Origin: Flavobacterium sp. MC2016-06
Lineage (GTDB): Bacteria; Bacteroidota; Bacteroidia; Flavobacteriales; Flavobacteriaceae
Length of the DNA: 57,507 nt
Assembly: GCF_009711165.2 (NCBI RefSeq)
Contig: NZ_WMID02000035.1
Coordinates: 1-57,507 of the forward strand
Direction of reading: 5' to 3'
Both the position numbers and the translations under genes were made by a program. Of this stretch, positions 45,274-53,137 are shown piece after piece. Below the pieces are notes generated by a model. It had not been told where the DNA came from. It was given only the letters and a program-made list of their open reading frames with translations, and did not search any database. Position 1 is the first letter of the stretch. Each line of letters begins with the position of its first letter.

Positions 45274-45729
45274 ATGTTAAAGACAGTCAATATACTTAAT
45301 AAAAGAGCTCGGTTTGATTATGAAATAATCGATACCTATACTGCTGGAATTGTTTTATCAGGAACCGAAATCAAATCTATCCGATTAGGAAAAGCGAATA
45401 TTACAGAAAGCTTTTGCGAGTTTAGCGGTATCGAACTTTTTGCAATCAATACTTATATTGAAGAGTATTCTTTTGGAAATCAATTCAATCATAAATCTAG
45501 AAGCGAAAGAAAATTACTTTTGAATAAAAAAGAATTAAAAACGCTTCACAAAAATGTTCAAGCAAAAGGTTTAACGATCGTTCCGTTAAAATTATTTACC
45601 AATGAAAAAGGATTAGCAAAATTGCAAATTGGTCTTTGTAAGGGTAAGAAAAACTACGACAAACGTGAATCTCTTAAAGAACAAGATACAAAACGCGATT
45701 TAGACCGAATAAAAAAAGCTTACAACTAA
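45274..45729 (+). CDS. smpB: SsrA-binding protein SmpB
   Basis: 151 residues from ATG 45274 ([20 protein letters not shown]). Binds tmRNA and brings it to stalled ribosomes. Motifs: [58 protein letters not shown] and the basic tail [16 protein letters not shown]-initiated extension of 15 hydrophobic residues runs through the promoter and is rejected. Confidence 0.96.
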   Translation: MLKTVNILNKRARFDYEIIDTYTAGIVLSGTEIKSIRLGKANITESFCEFSGIELFAINTYIEEYSFGNQFNHKSRSERKLLLNKKELKTLHKNVQAKGLTIVPLKLFTNEKGLAKLQIGLCKGKKNYDKRESLKEQDTKRDLDRIKKAYN

Positions 45730-45807
45730 AGAAATAAGTTTTTAGAAGATGTTTTTTTGATATTTTATGCTTATTTTTACTACAATTATAAATCAAGCTA
45801 AAATATT

Positions 45808-46443
45808 ATGAAAAAATATGCCGTTTTATTAACCATCGTATTCCTTGTAAGCTGCAGTAGTAACACTTCAATTGTTAATAGCTGGAGAGATCCTAAAATA
45901 ACAGTTACTCAAGAAAATTTCAAAAAAGTCTTAGTTGTAGCGCTAGTTAAAGATGAAGCCTCTAGAAGAATTACTGAAAATAGAATTGCCGCTGCTAATC
46001 CTGTTTTTAAAACATCATATCAATATATGAGCAGTGCTTCGCAGTTAACTAAAGAACAGCAATTAAAGGTTCTTCAAGATGAAAATTTTGATGGTGTAGT
46101 AACGATGCGTTTAGTAAGCAAAGAAAAAGAAACCAATTATGTTCCGGGAACTTATACCGGAATGTACTATGGAGGTTTTGACGGAATGTATACTGGTATG
46201 TATGGATATGGTTTTGGAAATTGGTACGGAATGTATTCTCCTAACTTCTATGATCCAGGATACTATCAAGAAACTACTTCTTATATGGTAGAAACCAATA
46301 TTTTTTCATTAAAAGAAAATAAATTAATCTGGACTGGAACTACAAAATCTGACTATGTTACAGATTTGGGACAAACTGTAGATGCTATTATGCAAGCTGT
46401 AGTAAAAGAAATGAAAAAAGACGGTTCACTGCCTCCAAAATAA
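45808..46443 (+). CDS. Lipoprotein with Tyr/Gly-rich segment (DUF4136-like)
   Basis: 211 residues. Lipobox LLTIVFLVSC (Cys16), then NSWRDPKITVTQENFKKVLV, resembling DUF4136-type lipoproteins. In the middle (about 110-155) there is a Tyr/Gly/Met-rich run: GTYTGMYYGGFDGMYTGMYG, then GFGNWYGMYS. The C-terminal part (NIFSLKENKLIWTGTTKSDY) is beta-rich. Envelope protein of unknown function; ends at a hairpin terminator. Confidence 0.78.
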   Translation: MKKYAVLLTIVFLVSCSSNTSIVNSWRDPKITVTQENFKKVLVVALVKDEASRRITENRIAAANPVFKTSYQYMSSASQLTKEQQLKVLQDENFDGVVTMRLVSKEKETNYVPGTYTGMYYGGFDGMYTGMYGYGFGNWYGMYSPNFYDPGYYQETTSYMVETNIFSLKENKLIWTGTTKSDYVTDLGQTVDAIMQAVVKEMKKDGSLPPK

Positions 46444-46460
46444 TATTATATCTAAAGAAA

Positions 46461-46488
46461 GTAATATGTGATGATATTACTTTTTTTT
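46461..46488 (+). terminator. Terminator of the Tyr/Gly-rich lipoprotein gene
   Basis: GTAATAT / ATATTAC stem (46461-46467 with 46474-46480), 6-base loop, then eight T. Confidence 0.85.
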
Positions 46489-46502
46489 ATATCACTAAAG
46501 AT

Positions 46503-46515
46503 GACTAAATTAGTC
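46503..46515 (+). promoter_or_regulatory. Candidate operator of the HTH gene
   Basis: GACTAAATTAGTC is a palindrome around a central A, 26 bases before the HTH start; a possible site for the XRE protein's own regulation. Confidence 0.35.
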
Positions 46516-46541
46516 AAGACGTTTTATAATCTTTTTTTTAA

Positions 46542-46820
46542 TTGAAAAATCTACTAAAAACTGCCAGAGAACAAAAAGGATTAAAAACCCGCGAAGTAGC
46601 GCAATTACTAAGTATTGATCAAGCCTTAATTAGCAAATTTGAATCTGGAACAAGAAAACCAACCAAAGATCAAATCTCTAGACTTTCGCAGCTTTTAGAA
46701 ATAGACTACGAAACTCTGATGATTGCTTGGTTGAAAGAAAAAATTCTTTATGAAATTGGAGACGAAGAATTTGCTCTAAAAGCTTTACTTCTGGCTGAGC
46801 AGGAAATTCAGAATAAATAG
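46542..46820 (+). CDS. XRE-type HTH protein (N-terminal half of a broken HTH-Fic gene)
   Basis: 92 residues, TTG start at 46542 (no ATG available). HTH_3 fold: LKTAREQKGLKTREVAQLLS, IDQALISKFESGTRKPTKDQ. The tail WLKEKILYEIGDEEFALKAL is the linker found in Bacteroidota HTH-Fic fusions, where the Fic domain continues in the same frame. Here the frame stops at 46820 and the Fic sequence continues in the +1 frame. May still make a free DNA-binding protein. Confidence 0.8.
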   Translation: MKNLLKTAREQKGLKTREVAQLLSIDQALISKFESGTRKPTKDQISRLSQLLEIDYETLMIAWLKEKILYEIGDEEFALKALLLAEQEIQNK

Positions 46821-47550
46821 AACAAATAGCGACTCTGTAATTTTATCTTCATTTCAAATCGTACTAGATGAAATCGAAACATTAAAAAACAAAATACAAT
46901 CTTTCAATCATTTTGAATTACGTCAAATATCGAAAACACTAGAATTAGAATTTATTTTTAAAAGCATTCATTTAAGCGGAAATTCTCTTACTCTAGAAGA
47001 AACCAAATCTGTTATTAATGACGGATTAACTATTTCAGGCAAAAATATGCAGGAACATCTTGAAGCTATTAATTTTCAAGAAACAATTACTCATATAAAA
47101 GATTTAAATCAAAAGAAATCAGCTTTGAATGAGAAAGAGTTTCTTGCCATTCATCATTTAATATTTAGAGGAATTAAGCCCGAAAACTTAGGAAAATATA
47201 AAAATGATCCGTTAGTCATCCGCGAAATGAACTTGTTTTTTAATTGGTATGAAACCCATAAAAATAAGCTGCATCCAATTATTTTAGCTGCAGAAGCACA
47301 TCTGAAAATACTTAATATTGATCCTTTTGAAAATGGTACTATCCAAATCGCAAATCTAATTTTAAATTGGATTTTACTTCAAAACAACTATACCTACGTT
47401 GTAATTGAAGACAGTCAAGATAGCATCGATGAATATTTTTTTATTTTAGAAGACAGCCAGAATAAAAATGACAACTCGATTTTTATTAATTATATACTTC
47501 AAATTGAAAAAGAAAATTTAATTCGTGCCATAAAATTGGTTTCAAAATAA
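46780..47550 (+). pseudogene. Degenerate Fic domain, out of frame with the HTH half
   Basis: Open in the +1 frame from 46780 to 47550 with no ATG before 47047, in mid-domain. Fic_N features are clear before that ATG: LELEFIFKSIHLSGNSLTLE, ETKSVINDG, then GKNMQEHLEAINFQE. The inhibitory (S/T)xxxE(G/N) motif reads SIHLSGN, so Glu is replaced by Ser. The core reads IDPFENGTIQIANLILNWIL where HPFxDGNGRxxR is expected: His to Asp, and the GNGR and final Arg lost. The target-binding flap after GKYKNDP is also missing. Cannot AMPylate by the known mechanism. Confidence 0.8.
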
Positions 47551-47551
47551 A

Positions 47552-47573
47552 AAAGCCCGACTAAACGGGCTTT
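47552..47573. terminator. Bidirectional hairpin between the Fic remnant and pcm
   Basis: AAAGCCCG / CGGGCTTT stem (47552-47559 with 47566-47573), 6-base loop, between convergent genes. Confidence 0.8.
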
Positions 47574-47576
47574 ATC

Positions 47577-48218
47577 TTAATTTTTATCTTCTAATAACGG
47601 AACAAATCTAAATTCGCCAAACTCATGTTTCTCAAATTGTGTTTCGTTTTTACGAATTAACAGAGTCATAATCTGAACATCTTCTCCTAGTGGAATAACG
47701 AGTCTTCCTCCTATTTTTAATTGCGCCATTAACGGCTGTGGAATAAATGGAGCACCAGCCGTTACAATGATACTGTCAAAAGGAGCGAAATTTGGCAACC
47801 CTTTATAACCATCTCCAAACGAAAGGTGTTTGGGTCTAATATTTAATTTCGGAAACAGATTTGAAGTCGTTTTAAACAATTCATTTTGTCTTTCCACACT
47901 ATATACTTTAGCGCCAAGCATAAACAAAACTGCAGTTTGATATCCTGAACCAGTACCAATTTCTAAAACTTTATGGTCTTTTTTTATTTCCAACAGCTGC
48001 GATTGAAAAGCTACTGTATAAGGCTGTGAAATAGTCTGCCCTGCTCCTATAGGAAATGCTTTGTCTTGATATGCATAATCTTCAAAACTTGAATTCAAAA
48101 AAAGGTGTCTCGGAATTTTTTTTATCGCATCTAAAACAGCTCTATCAGTAATTCCTTTTTGTTCTAAAGTGCTTACTAATTGATTACGAAGTCCTTGATG
48201 TTTGGCAGTGTCTTTCAA
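47577..48218 (-). CDS. pcm: Protein-L-isoaspartate O-methyltransferase
   Basis: 213 residues from a TTG at 48218 (product begins MKDTAKHQGLRNQLVSTLEQ). Repairs isoaspartyl residues using S-adenosylmethionine. SAM motif I is VLEIGTGSGYQTAVLFMLGA; also IPRHLFL, the AFPIGAGQTISQPYTVAFQS signature and LKIGGRLVIPLG. A farther TTG at 48242 overlaps the promoter box at 48240-48247 and cannot be used from it. Confidence 0.92.
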   Translation of the reverse strand: MKDTAKHQGLRNQLVSTLEQKGITDRAVLDAIKKIPRHLFLNSSFEDYAYQDKAFPIGAGQTISQPYTVAFQSQLLEIKKDHKVLEIGTGSGYQTAVLFMLGAKVYSVERQNELFKTTSNLFPKLNIRPKHLSFGDGYKGLPNFAPFDSIIVTAGAPFIPQPLMAQLKIGGRLVIPLGEDVQIMTLLIRKNETQFEKHEFGEFRFVPLLEDKN

Positions 48219-48239
48219 AATTGGTATGTTTTGTTTCAG

Positions 48240-48247
48240 CAAAAATA
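48240..48247 (-). promoter_or_regulatory. -7 box of pcm
   Basis: Minus-strand TATTTTTG, 21 bases before the preferred TTG start. Confidence 0.55.
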
Positions 48248-48295
48248 AGAAAACAAATTATCAATTATCAAGTACTTTTTGAATCAATTAATCTC

Positions 48296-48303
48296 TATTT
48301 TTG
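48296..48303 (+). promoter_or_regulatory. -7 box of the RDD protein gene
   Basis: TATTTTTG, 33 bases before the ATG; TTTG at 48278-48281 is 14 bases upstream, a little close. Confidence 0.5.
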
Positions 48304-48336
48304 ATTAAACCTTAATTTTATAAAAACCACCGTTTT

Positions 48337-49341
48337 ATGAAGAAAATTATACTTATTCTATCTTTCTTTTTTTCACTATTAGGAATTTTAAGATCCTTTT
48401 TTTTTGTTTTTTTCAATCATAAGAGCCTTACAGACTTTACAATTTTCATAGCGTTTAGCTCGCAGCCCTATAAAATCTCAGGAATGTTAATTTACCTTCC
48501 AACCTATTATTCAGATACCCGTAATAGTGGCATAGGACTAGAACTTCTAAATTTATATTTTTATCTCACTTTCTTTTCAAGTGCTGTAATTTATTATTTT
48601 TCAAAATACAAACAAGCTAGATTATTAGCTTTTAATTATTGTCTAATATTCTTGTATTCAATAATTAAAATCACATATACAATTGTTTATTTCAATAAAG
48701 TCGAGTTTCATGTTTACGAAATTTTATACATCCTGCTTACTTTGACTTATATTTTCATGTCTTATTATTTTATAACTAAATTTTTAAATTCTAAAGAGAC
48801 TACTATACCTGATAATGAAGATAAAATAATCGAAAAACACAACCAAAACGCATCAGTAAATAAACGTTTGGTAAATTTGATTATAGACAGTACTTTAATT
48901 TTTATTATTGTTTTTGGTCTCATTTCTAACATAGAAAGAGATGACTTTTTCATGACTTTTTTCATGTTTTTAAGAACAACTTTTGGAGAAAGATCGAGCT
49001 TTATAATCTTTTTCTATGTCATTAAATTTATTTATTATCTCGTTTTTGAATCTCTCTTTAAAGCAACACCTGCAAAATTTTTAACAGGCAGTTATGTAAA
49101 TGACGAAGATGGAAATTCTCCTAATTTCACTATGATTCTAAAACGAACTTTATATCGATTAATTCCTTTTGAAAGTTTCTCTTTTTTAGTTGGGAGAAAT
49201 TTACACGATAATGATTCACATACTTATGTTGTAAATAATAGAAAAGAGACTCGTATTGATAAGCAGTATTTACTGTTTTTAGGAATCAGTGTCTTTACAT
49301 TGTTAGTTATTTACTTTTATTTTAATAATCGGATGTTTTAA
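48337..49341 (+). CDS. RDD-family membrane protein
   Basis: 334 residues. Four spans in the N-terminal half, a charged loop (about 152-172), then an RDD domain: KRLVNLIIDSTLIFIIVFGL, YYLVFESLFKATPAKFLTGS, LKRTLYRLIPFESFSFLVGR and the HDNDSHTYVV end. The RDD signature with the TPAK loop is clear. Function unknown; some RDD proteins act in ion transport. Confidence 0.85.
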   Translation: MKKIILILSFFFSLLGILRSFFFVFFNHKSLTDFTIFIAFSSQPYKISGMLIYLPTYYSDTRNSGIGLELLNLYFYLTFFSSAVIYYFSKYKQARLLAFNYCLIFLYSIIKITYTIVYFNKVEFHVYEILYILLTLTYIFMSYYFITKFLNSKETTIPDNEDKIIEKHNQNASVNKRLVNLIIDSTLIFIIVFGLISNIERDDFFMTFFMFLRTTFGERSSFIIFFYVIKFIYYLVFESLFKATPAKFLTGSYVNDEDGNSPNFTMILKRTLYRLIPFESFSFLVGRNLHDNDSHTYVVNNRKETRIDKQYLLFLGISVFTLLVIYFYFNNRMF

Positions 49342-49445
49342 TAATTAAAACGAAATAAAAAAGTTGAGTGAATCTTATATTGATTTTAAATTATTAAATC
49401 ACTAAATCTTTAACGTATTCACTTTTACTTTCAACAAATAAATTA

Positions 49446-49453
49446 TATTTTTG
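49446..49453 (+). promoter_or_regulatory. -7 box of the Gfo/Idh/MocA gene
   Basis: TATTTTTG, 16 bases before the ATG. Confidence 0.5.
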
Positions 49454-49469
49454 TTTAAAATACATTATC

Positions 49470-50435
49470 ATGTTAAAAGTGGGAGTTTTAGGTGCTGGGC
49501 ATCTAGGTAAAATACATTTACGCTTATTACAACAATCTGACAAATATGAATTAGTCGGATTTTACGACGAAAATCAAGAGAATGCCGAACGAATTTCAAA
49601 AGAATTTGGCTATAAAAACTTCAGCACTATTGCAAAATTAATTCACGCTGTTGATGTAATCGATATTGTGACACCTACACTTTCACATTACAAATGTGCC
49701 AAAGTTGCAATCAAATCTGGAAAACATATCTTTATAGAAAAACCTATTGCCAATACTGTAGACGAAGCCGAAGAAATTATTGCTTTAGCCAAAGAATACA
49801 ATGTAAAAGGACAAGTCGGTCATGTTGAGCGTTTTAACCCAGCGTTTATTGCAACAAAAAACATGATCGAAAATCCAATGTTTATAGAAACACATCGTTT
49901 AGCCGAGTTTAATCCTCGTGGTACAGACGTTCCTGTGGTTTTAGATTTAATGATTCACGATATTGATGCGATTTTAAGTGTTGTAAATTCAAAAGTAAAA
50001 AATATCAATGCAAGCGGTGTTTCTGTTATCAGCGAAACTCCAGACATTGCAAATGCTAGAATTGAATTCGAAAATGGTTGTGTTGCCAATTTAACAGCAA
50101 GCAGAATTTCGATGAAAAACATGCGTAAAACACGTTTCTTTCAAAGAGATGCCTACATTTCTGTTGACTTTTTAGAAAAAAAATGCGAAGTAGTACGCAT
50201 GAAAGATGCTCCAGAAATTCCTGGAGATTTTGATATGATTCTGCAAAACGCCGAAGGTGTAAAAAAACAAATCTACTTTACAAATCCTGATGTTGAGCAA
50301 AACAATGCAATTCTTGACGAATTAGAATCGTTTGCAAATGCAATCAAAACCGATACAGTTCCCGTTGTAACACTTGAGCAAGCTACAGATGCATTACGCG
50401 TAGCTTATCAAATTATTGATTGTTTCGATAAATAA
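49470..50435 (+). CDS. Gfo/Idh/MocA-family oxidoreductase
   Basis: 321 residues. Rossmann start VGVLGAGHLGKIHLRLLQQS, the EKP motif in KHIFIEKPIANTVDEAEEII, GHVERFNPAF and HDIDAILSVV. NAD(P)-dependent dehydrogenase probably acting on a sugar or nucleotide sugar. Followed by a hairpin and then a CoA dehydrogenase, with no sugar genes nearby to hint at the substrate. Confidence 0.9.
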   Translation: MLKVGVLGAGHLGKIHLRLLQQSDKYELVGFYDENQENAERISKEFGYKNFSTIAKLIHAVDVIDIVTPTLSHYKCAKVAIKSGKHIFIEKPIANTVDEAEEIIALAKEYNVKGQVGHVERFNPAFIATKNMIENPMFIETHRLAEFNPRGTDVPVVLDLMIHDIDAILSVVNSKVKNINASGVSVISETPDIANARIEFENGCVANLTASRISMKNMRKTRFFQRDAYISVDFLEKKCEVVRMKDAPEIPGDFDMILQNAEGVKKQIYFTNPDVEQNNAILDELESFANAIKTDTVPVVTLEQATDALRVAYQIIDCFDK

Positions 50436-50458
50436 CATAAAAATATAACTCATTATTT

Positions 50459-50499
50459 TTAAGGTTTAAAGCGGGTATAAAAGCTCCTTTAAACCTTAA
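50459..50499 (+). terminator. Hairpin after the oxidoreductase gene
   Basis: 12-bp stem (50459-50470 with 50488-50499, AAGGTTTAAA) with a 17-base loop; no strong T run follows, so it may be a repeat or mRNA end structure. Confidence 0.5.
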
Positions 50500-50526
50500 C
50501 TTTTAAAATTTAAATACCAAAATCAA

Positions 50527-51414
50527 ATGAAAACAATTGCTGTAATTGGTGCAGGAACAATGGGTAACGGAATTGCTCATACTTTTGCGCAAAGCGGTTT
50601 TACTGTAAAACTAATTGACGTTTCAGAAAAATCATTAGATAAAGGAATGGCAACTATTGCAGCAAACCTTGACAGGATGCTTGCCAAAGGAAGTATTACT
50701 CAAGAAGATGTTGCCAAAACTATCACCAATATTATTACGTATACAGATATAAAGGACGGTGTTGTTGGTGTAGATTTAGTAGTTGAAGCTGCTACAGAAA
50801 ATGTAGAGTTAAAACTGAATATTTTCAAGCAATTAAACGAAGCTTGTTCTCATAATACTATTTTAGCAACCAATACTTCTTCAATTTCTATCACTCAAAT
50901 TGGAGCAGTTGTAGCGCATCCAGAACGTGTTATCGGTATGCATTTTATGAATCCGGTGCCAATTATGAAATTGGTAGAAATCATTCGCGGATACAATACA
51001 AGTGACGAAGTAACCAAAATCATCATGGATTTATCTGAGAAATTAGGTAAAACTCCTGTTGAAGTAAACGATTATCCTGGTTTTGTAGCAAATAGAATTT
51101 TAATGCCTATGCTAAATGAAGCAATAGAAACGTTATACAATAAAGTTGCGGGCGTTTACGAAATTGACACGGTAATGAAATTAGGAATGGGACACCCAAT
51201 GGGACCTCTTCAATTAGCAGATTTTATTGGTCTTGATGTTTGTCTAGCTATTTTGAATGTAATGTACGAAGGTTTCAAAAACCCTAAATATGCGCCTTGC
51301 CCATTATTAGTAAATATGGTTCGCGCTGGAAAATTAGGCGTAAAATCTGGTGAAGGTTTTTATGATTACAGTGAAAGTAAAAAAGCAGAAAAGATTTCGA
51401 AGCAGTTTAGTTAA
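50527..51414 (+). CDS. hbd: 3-hydroxyacyl-CoA (3-hydroxybutyryl-CoA) dehydrogenase
   Basis: 295 residues. NAD-binding start IAVIGAGTMGNGIAHTFAQS, catalytic His-Glu pair in RVIGMHFMNPVPIMKLVEII, FVANRILMPMLNEAIETLYN and MKLGMGHPMGPLQLADFIGL. Stand-alone dehydrogenase of fatty acid or butyrate metabolism. Confidence 0.95.
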   Translation: MKTIAVIGAGTMGNGIAHTFAQSGFTVKLIDVSEKSLDKGMATIAANLDRMLAKGSITQEDVAKTITNIITYTDIKDGVVGVDLVVEAATENVELKLNIFKQLNEACSHNTILATNTSSISITQIGAVVAHPERVIGMHFMNPVPIMKLVEIIRGYNTSDEVTKIIMDLSEKLGKTPVEVNDYPGFVANRILMPMLNEAIETLYNKVAGVYEIDTVMKLGMGHPMGPLQLADFIGLDVCLAILNVMYEGFKNPKYAPCPLLVNMVRAGKLGVKSGEGFYDYSESKKAEKISKQFS

Positions 51415-51441
51415 TACATTAATTTTAATATATTATAAGCT

Positions 51442-51963
51442 GTGAAAGTATTTGAAGGTGAACACAAAACTTTTAATGAACGTATTTTTAGATTTGAAAA
51501 TCTCGTATTTCTTATATTCTTTATTTTCCTTTCATATTTAATTTTTAATAGCGACCATACATTATATCTTGCCATTATTTATGAAGTAATTCTTTTTATT
51601 ATTTTTTATGTAATGACCATAAATCATATTAAAACTAATATACATATCATAACTTTTGATGAAAACGAAATTATATTAAAAGGAGAAAGATTTAATCAAG
51701 AATGGAAAAAAACTCTGAATCTAAAAGAAACCAAAATTAAAGTAAGAGGTAGTACATCTAAGTATGGCTTACGTTTTGTAACTTTTCATATAGAATTAAA
51801 AAACAAGAATAATAATTACATCATAAATTCATTTCAAACATTTTCGGATGAACAAATAATTAAAATCTTTAATGAGTTTAAAAATCTTAAAGGAGAAAAA
51901 ATTATAATCGACGAAAAATTAGATATAATGAGAATTCAAAAGAAAATAGAAAAATGTCAATAG
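51442..51963 (+). CDS. Small membrane protein of unknown function
   Basis: 173 residues, GTG start at 51442. Two spans near the N-terminus (VFLIFFIFLSYLIFN, LAIIYEVILFIIFYVMTI), then a charged soluble beta-rich domain. Resembles the small PH-like membrane proteins in layout but I do not recognise the family. Its stop overlaps the yggS start by 10 bases, so it is likely co-translated. Confidence 0.72.
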   Translation: MKVFEGEHKTFNERIFRFENLVFLIFFIFLSYLIFNSDHTLYLAIIYEVILFIIFYVMTINHIKTNIHIITFDENEIILKGERFNQEWKKTLNLKETKIKVRGSTSKYGLRFVTFHIELKNKNNNYIINSFQTFSDEQIIKIFNEFKNLKGEKIIIDEKLDIMRIQKKIEKCQ

Positions 51964-52613
51964 CATCAAATCTAAATACCATAAAAGCTTCACTACCAGA
52001 AAATGTAACCTTAGTTGCAGTTTCTAAAACAAAGCCCGTTTCAGATTTAATGGAAGCTTACGAATCCGGTCAGCGCATTTTTGGAGAAAACAAAATCCAG
52101 GAAATGACTGATAAGTGGGAAGAAATGCCAAAAGACATTCAATGGCATATGATTGGGCATGTACAAACGAATAAAGTCAAATTTATGGCGCCGTTTGTAA
52201 ATTTGATTCATGGCGTTGACAGCTTAAAATTATTACAGGAAATCAACAAACAATCATTAAAAAACAATAGAATTATAGATTGTCTGCTTCAAATATACAT
52301 TGCAGAAGAAGAATCAAAATTTGGATTAGATGAAAATGAATTAAACGAACTTTTAACTTCTACAGAATTCAAAGAGTTGAAAAATATTCGTATCTTAGGA
52401 TTGATGGGAATGGCGACTTTCACAGAAAATCAAAATCAAATCAAAAAAGAATTTACGCGTTTAAAATCTATTTTTGATTCAATTCAACATCGTAAAGATG
52501 AACAATTACAAATCTCCAAAATTTCAATGGGAATGTCTGGAGATTACAAACTAGCAATTGAATGCGGAAGTACAATGGTTAGAATTGGAAGCAGTATATT
52601 TGGAGGGAGGTAA
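51954..52613 (+). CDS. yggS: YggS-family PLP homeostasis protein
   Basis: 219 residues, PROSC/PLPBP family. PLP lysine in LVAVSKTKPVSDLMEAYESG, then IFGENKIQEMTDKWE, IQWHMIGHVQTNKVKF, LGLMGMATF, ISMGMSGDYKLAIECGSTMV and RIGSSIFG. Carrier and buffer of pyridoxal phosphate. Confidence 0.93.
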   Translation: MSIASNLNTIKASLPENVTLVAVSKTKPVSDLMEAYESGQRIFGENKIQEMTDKWEEMPKDIQWHMIGHVQTNKVKFMAPFVNLIHGVDSLKLLQEINKQSLKNNRIIDCLLQIYIAEEESKFGLDENELNELLTSTEFKELKNIRILGLMGMATFTENQNQIKKEFTRLKSIFDSIQHRKDEQLQISKISMGMSGDYKLAIECGSTMVRIGSSIFGGR

Positions 52614-52673
52614 TTTCAATAACAATTACAATCTCAAAAATCAATATCAATTGTAAAAGTCAAAAATAAATAA

Positions 52674-53035
52674 ATGGAGAAAATATTCAATTTTGAAGAT
52701 CGATTAGTTCGTTTCGCTGGAGAATGTATTTTCTTTACAAGACAATTAGAAAAGATATTTGAAAATGAATATTATAAAAATCAATTAATTAGATCTTATT
52801 AATTAGATCTTCTGGAAGTGCATCATTAAATTTTGGAGAAGCACAAGGTACAATAACCGATAAAGACTTTATTTTCAAAGTTTCATTAGTTGTAAAAGAA
52901 TTAAACGAATCCAGAAACTCATTAAAAATTCTAGATTATATAAAAGAAGGTGAAGCAGATAAAAGAAATAAACTTCTAATTGAAGTAGAACAACTTGTCG
53001 CAATTTCATCAAAAATGATAACAAACAAAAAATAA
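52674..53035 (+). pseudogene. Four-helix-bundle (IVS/S23 type) gene broken by a 14-bp duplication
   Basis: ATG 52674 opens MEKIFNFEDRLVRFAGECIF, then FTRQLEKIFENEYYKNQLIR, and stops at 52800. The 14-base word ATTAATTAGATCTT at 52784-52797 is repeated exactly at 52798-52811. Removing one copy restores an uninterrupted 115-residue frame to TAA 53033-53035, with SSGSASLNFGEAQG and FKVSLVVKELNESRNSLKIL, the signature of 23S rRNA intervening-sequence type four-helix-bundle proteins. Very recent lesion, since the rest is intact. Function of intact relatives is unknown. Confidence 0.88.
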
Positions 53036-53130
53036 ATTCAATTACAATAACAATGTCAATTACAATAACAATTTTCAAAAATTGAAATTGATTTTTGAAA
53101 TTGACATTGCCATTGATTTTTGAAATTGAC
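53036..53130. repeat. Low-complexity CAATTACAATAACAAT / TTTTTGAAATTGACATT repeats
   Basis: CAATTACAATAACAAT occurs twice (near 53039 and 53057) and TTGATTTTTGAAATTGACATT-like words twice (near 53088 and 53112), partly inverted to each other. Related CAATAACAATTACAAT words lie on the other side of the pseudogene at about 52617. Confidence 0.65.
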
Positions 53131-53137
53131 ATTTAAC

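Noticed and set aside
47047..47550. Independent Fic gene starting at ATG 47047
   Set aside because: Clear Fic_N sequence continues upstream in the same frame, so this ATG is internal and the gene is truncated rather than short.
53120..53137. Six extra codons (TTG start) before the exonuclease gene
   Set aside because: They fall in a low-complexity repeat, and the ATG at 53138 starts exactly at the conserved exonuclease N-terminus.
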